Positions 63,763 to 64,000 of a stretch of DNA of 64,000 nucleotides are shown piece by piece (positions within the stretch are counted from its first letter, which is position 1; every line of letters starts with the position of its first letter). The DNA comes from Vagococcus intermedius. Lineage in GTDB: Bacteria; Bacillota; Bacilli; Lactobacillales; Vagococcaceae. Position numbers and translations under genes: made by a program. The DNA lies in contig NZ_CP110232.1 of the NCBI RefSeq assembly GCF_029144185.1, positions 1,240,001 to 1,304,000 on the forward strand, written 5' to 3'. Below the pieces are notes generated by a model, which was not told the DNA's origin, made no database searches, and was given only the letters and a program-made list of their open reading frames with translations.

Positions 63763-64000
63763 ATTTTTTATGTGAAAGGTATGTTTTGGTAAGATGTTTA
63801 GTTAAAGAGAGTCTAACCTTGTCCAACTCTTTTTTATAAGCCAGTGAGTCATTTTTAGGTGATTGATCATTGACAAATCGTCCCTTATTTTGAACTCCCC
63901 AAAATTTAGCTGTATCATCGTCAAATACTTTAAATGCTTTCATATAATTATCCCACATTTTATCATCTTGGCCTAATCCGTCACCGACATAGCCTTGACC
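63761..64000 (-). CDS. Unknown protein, C-terminal part (runs off the right edge)
   Basis: The last 79 codons are present: the reading frame is open to the window end, with GYVGDGLGQDDKMWDNYMK before the ORF's internal Met at 63958. The C-terminus is basic (SLTKHLTKTYLSHKK). No domain can be named. Confidence 0.6.
   Translation of the reverse strand, partial: GQGYVGDGLGQDDKMWDNYMKAFKVFDDDTAKFWGVQNKGRFVNDQSPKNDSLAYKKELDKVRLSLTKHLTKTYLSHKK

Overview
The window is AT-rich, low-GC Gram-positive DNA. Strong AAGGAGG-type ribosome binding sites, sigma-A promoters, CcpA-like cre boxes, T-tailed hairpin terminators, lipobox lipoproteins, a low-affinity enterococcal-type class B penicillin-binding protein and a DUF4767 lipoprotein point to Lactobacillales, most likely Enterococcaceae (Enterococcus or Vagococcus). 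I cannot name the species. No rRNA, tRNA, insertion sequence, prophage or CRISPR array was seen.

Layout. 1-2926: end of a peptide/nickel-type ABC importer operon. 3274-7016: gluconate genes (permease, kinase, FCD-type repressor). 7344-18014: mixed housekeeping and accessory genes (Mga-like regulator, teichoic-acid-type glycosyltransferase, YtrA/ABC operon, YfbR-like nucleotidase, PBP5-like protein, GNAT). 18347-19507: 1,3-propanediol dehydrogenase (dhaT). 19532-20700: two unknown genes. 21082-41426: a nearly complete Pdu bacterial microcompartment locus. 42375-46541: asnA, a lipoprotein, and an amino acid permease/C26 peptidase pair behind a long structured leader. 47035-53042: beta-glucoside genes with an RpiR regulator. 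55098-58224: thiamine salvage genes thiD-thiM-thiE-tenA behind a TPP riboswitch. 58283-64000: small secreted or unknown proteins.

The Pdu locus is the centrepiece. On the minus strand run pduA, B, C, D, E, G, H, K, J, L, eutJ-like, M, N, O, a detached PduO C-terminal-like gene, P, Q, a glycerol facilitator and acetate kinase. A separate pduS-pduT unit with its own promoter follows. B12-dependent dehydratase PduCDE, reactivase PduGH, adenosyltransferase PduO and cobalamin reductase PduS would turn 1,2-propanediol or glycerol into an aldehyde inside a shell of PduA/B/B'/J/K/N/T/U. PduQ or DhaT would reduce the aldehyde, and PduP-PduL-AckA would oxidise it with ATP gain. The facilitator and DhaT suggest that glycerol is an important substrate. 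No cobalamin synthesis genes are present, so B12 must be imported or made elsewhere.

Control of the locus is the most interesting part. PocR is divergent from pduA. Convergent to its 3' end is a cobalamin riboswitch on the opposite strand, the architecture known from Listeria aspocR. Upstream of it is a pduU operon whose second gene is a divergent glycerate-kinase homologue that seems to have lost its signature residues. Related AT-rich motifs lie before pduA, the kinase-like gene and pduU, and are candidate PocR sites. A second prominent unknown is a ~200-nt structured leader with its own strong promoter and terminator before the C26 peptidase/permease operon (46615-46826).
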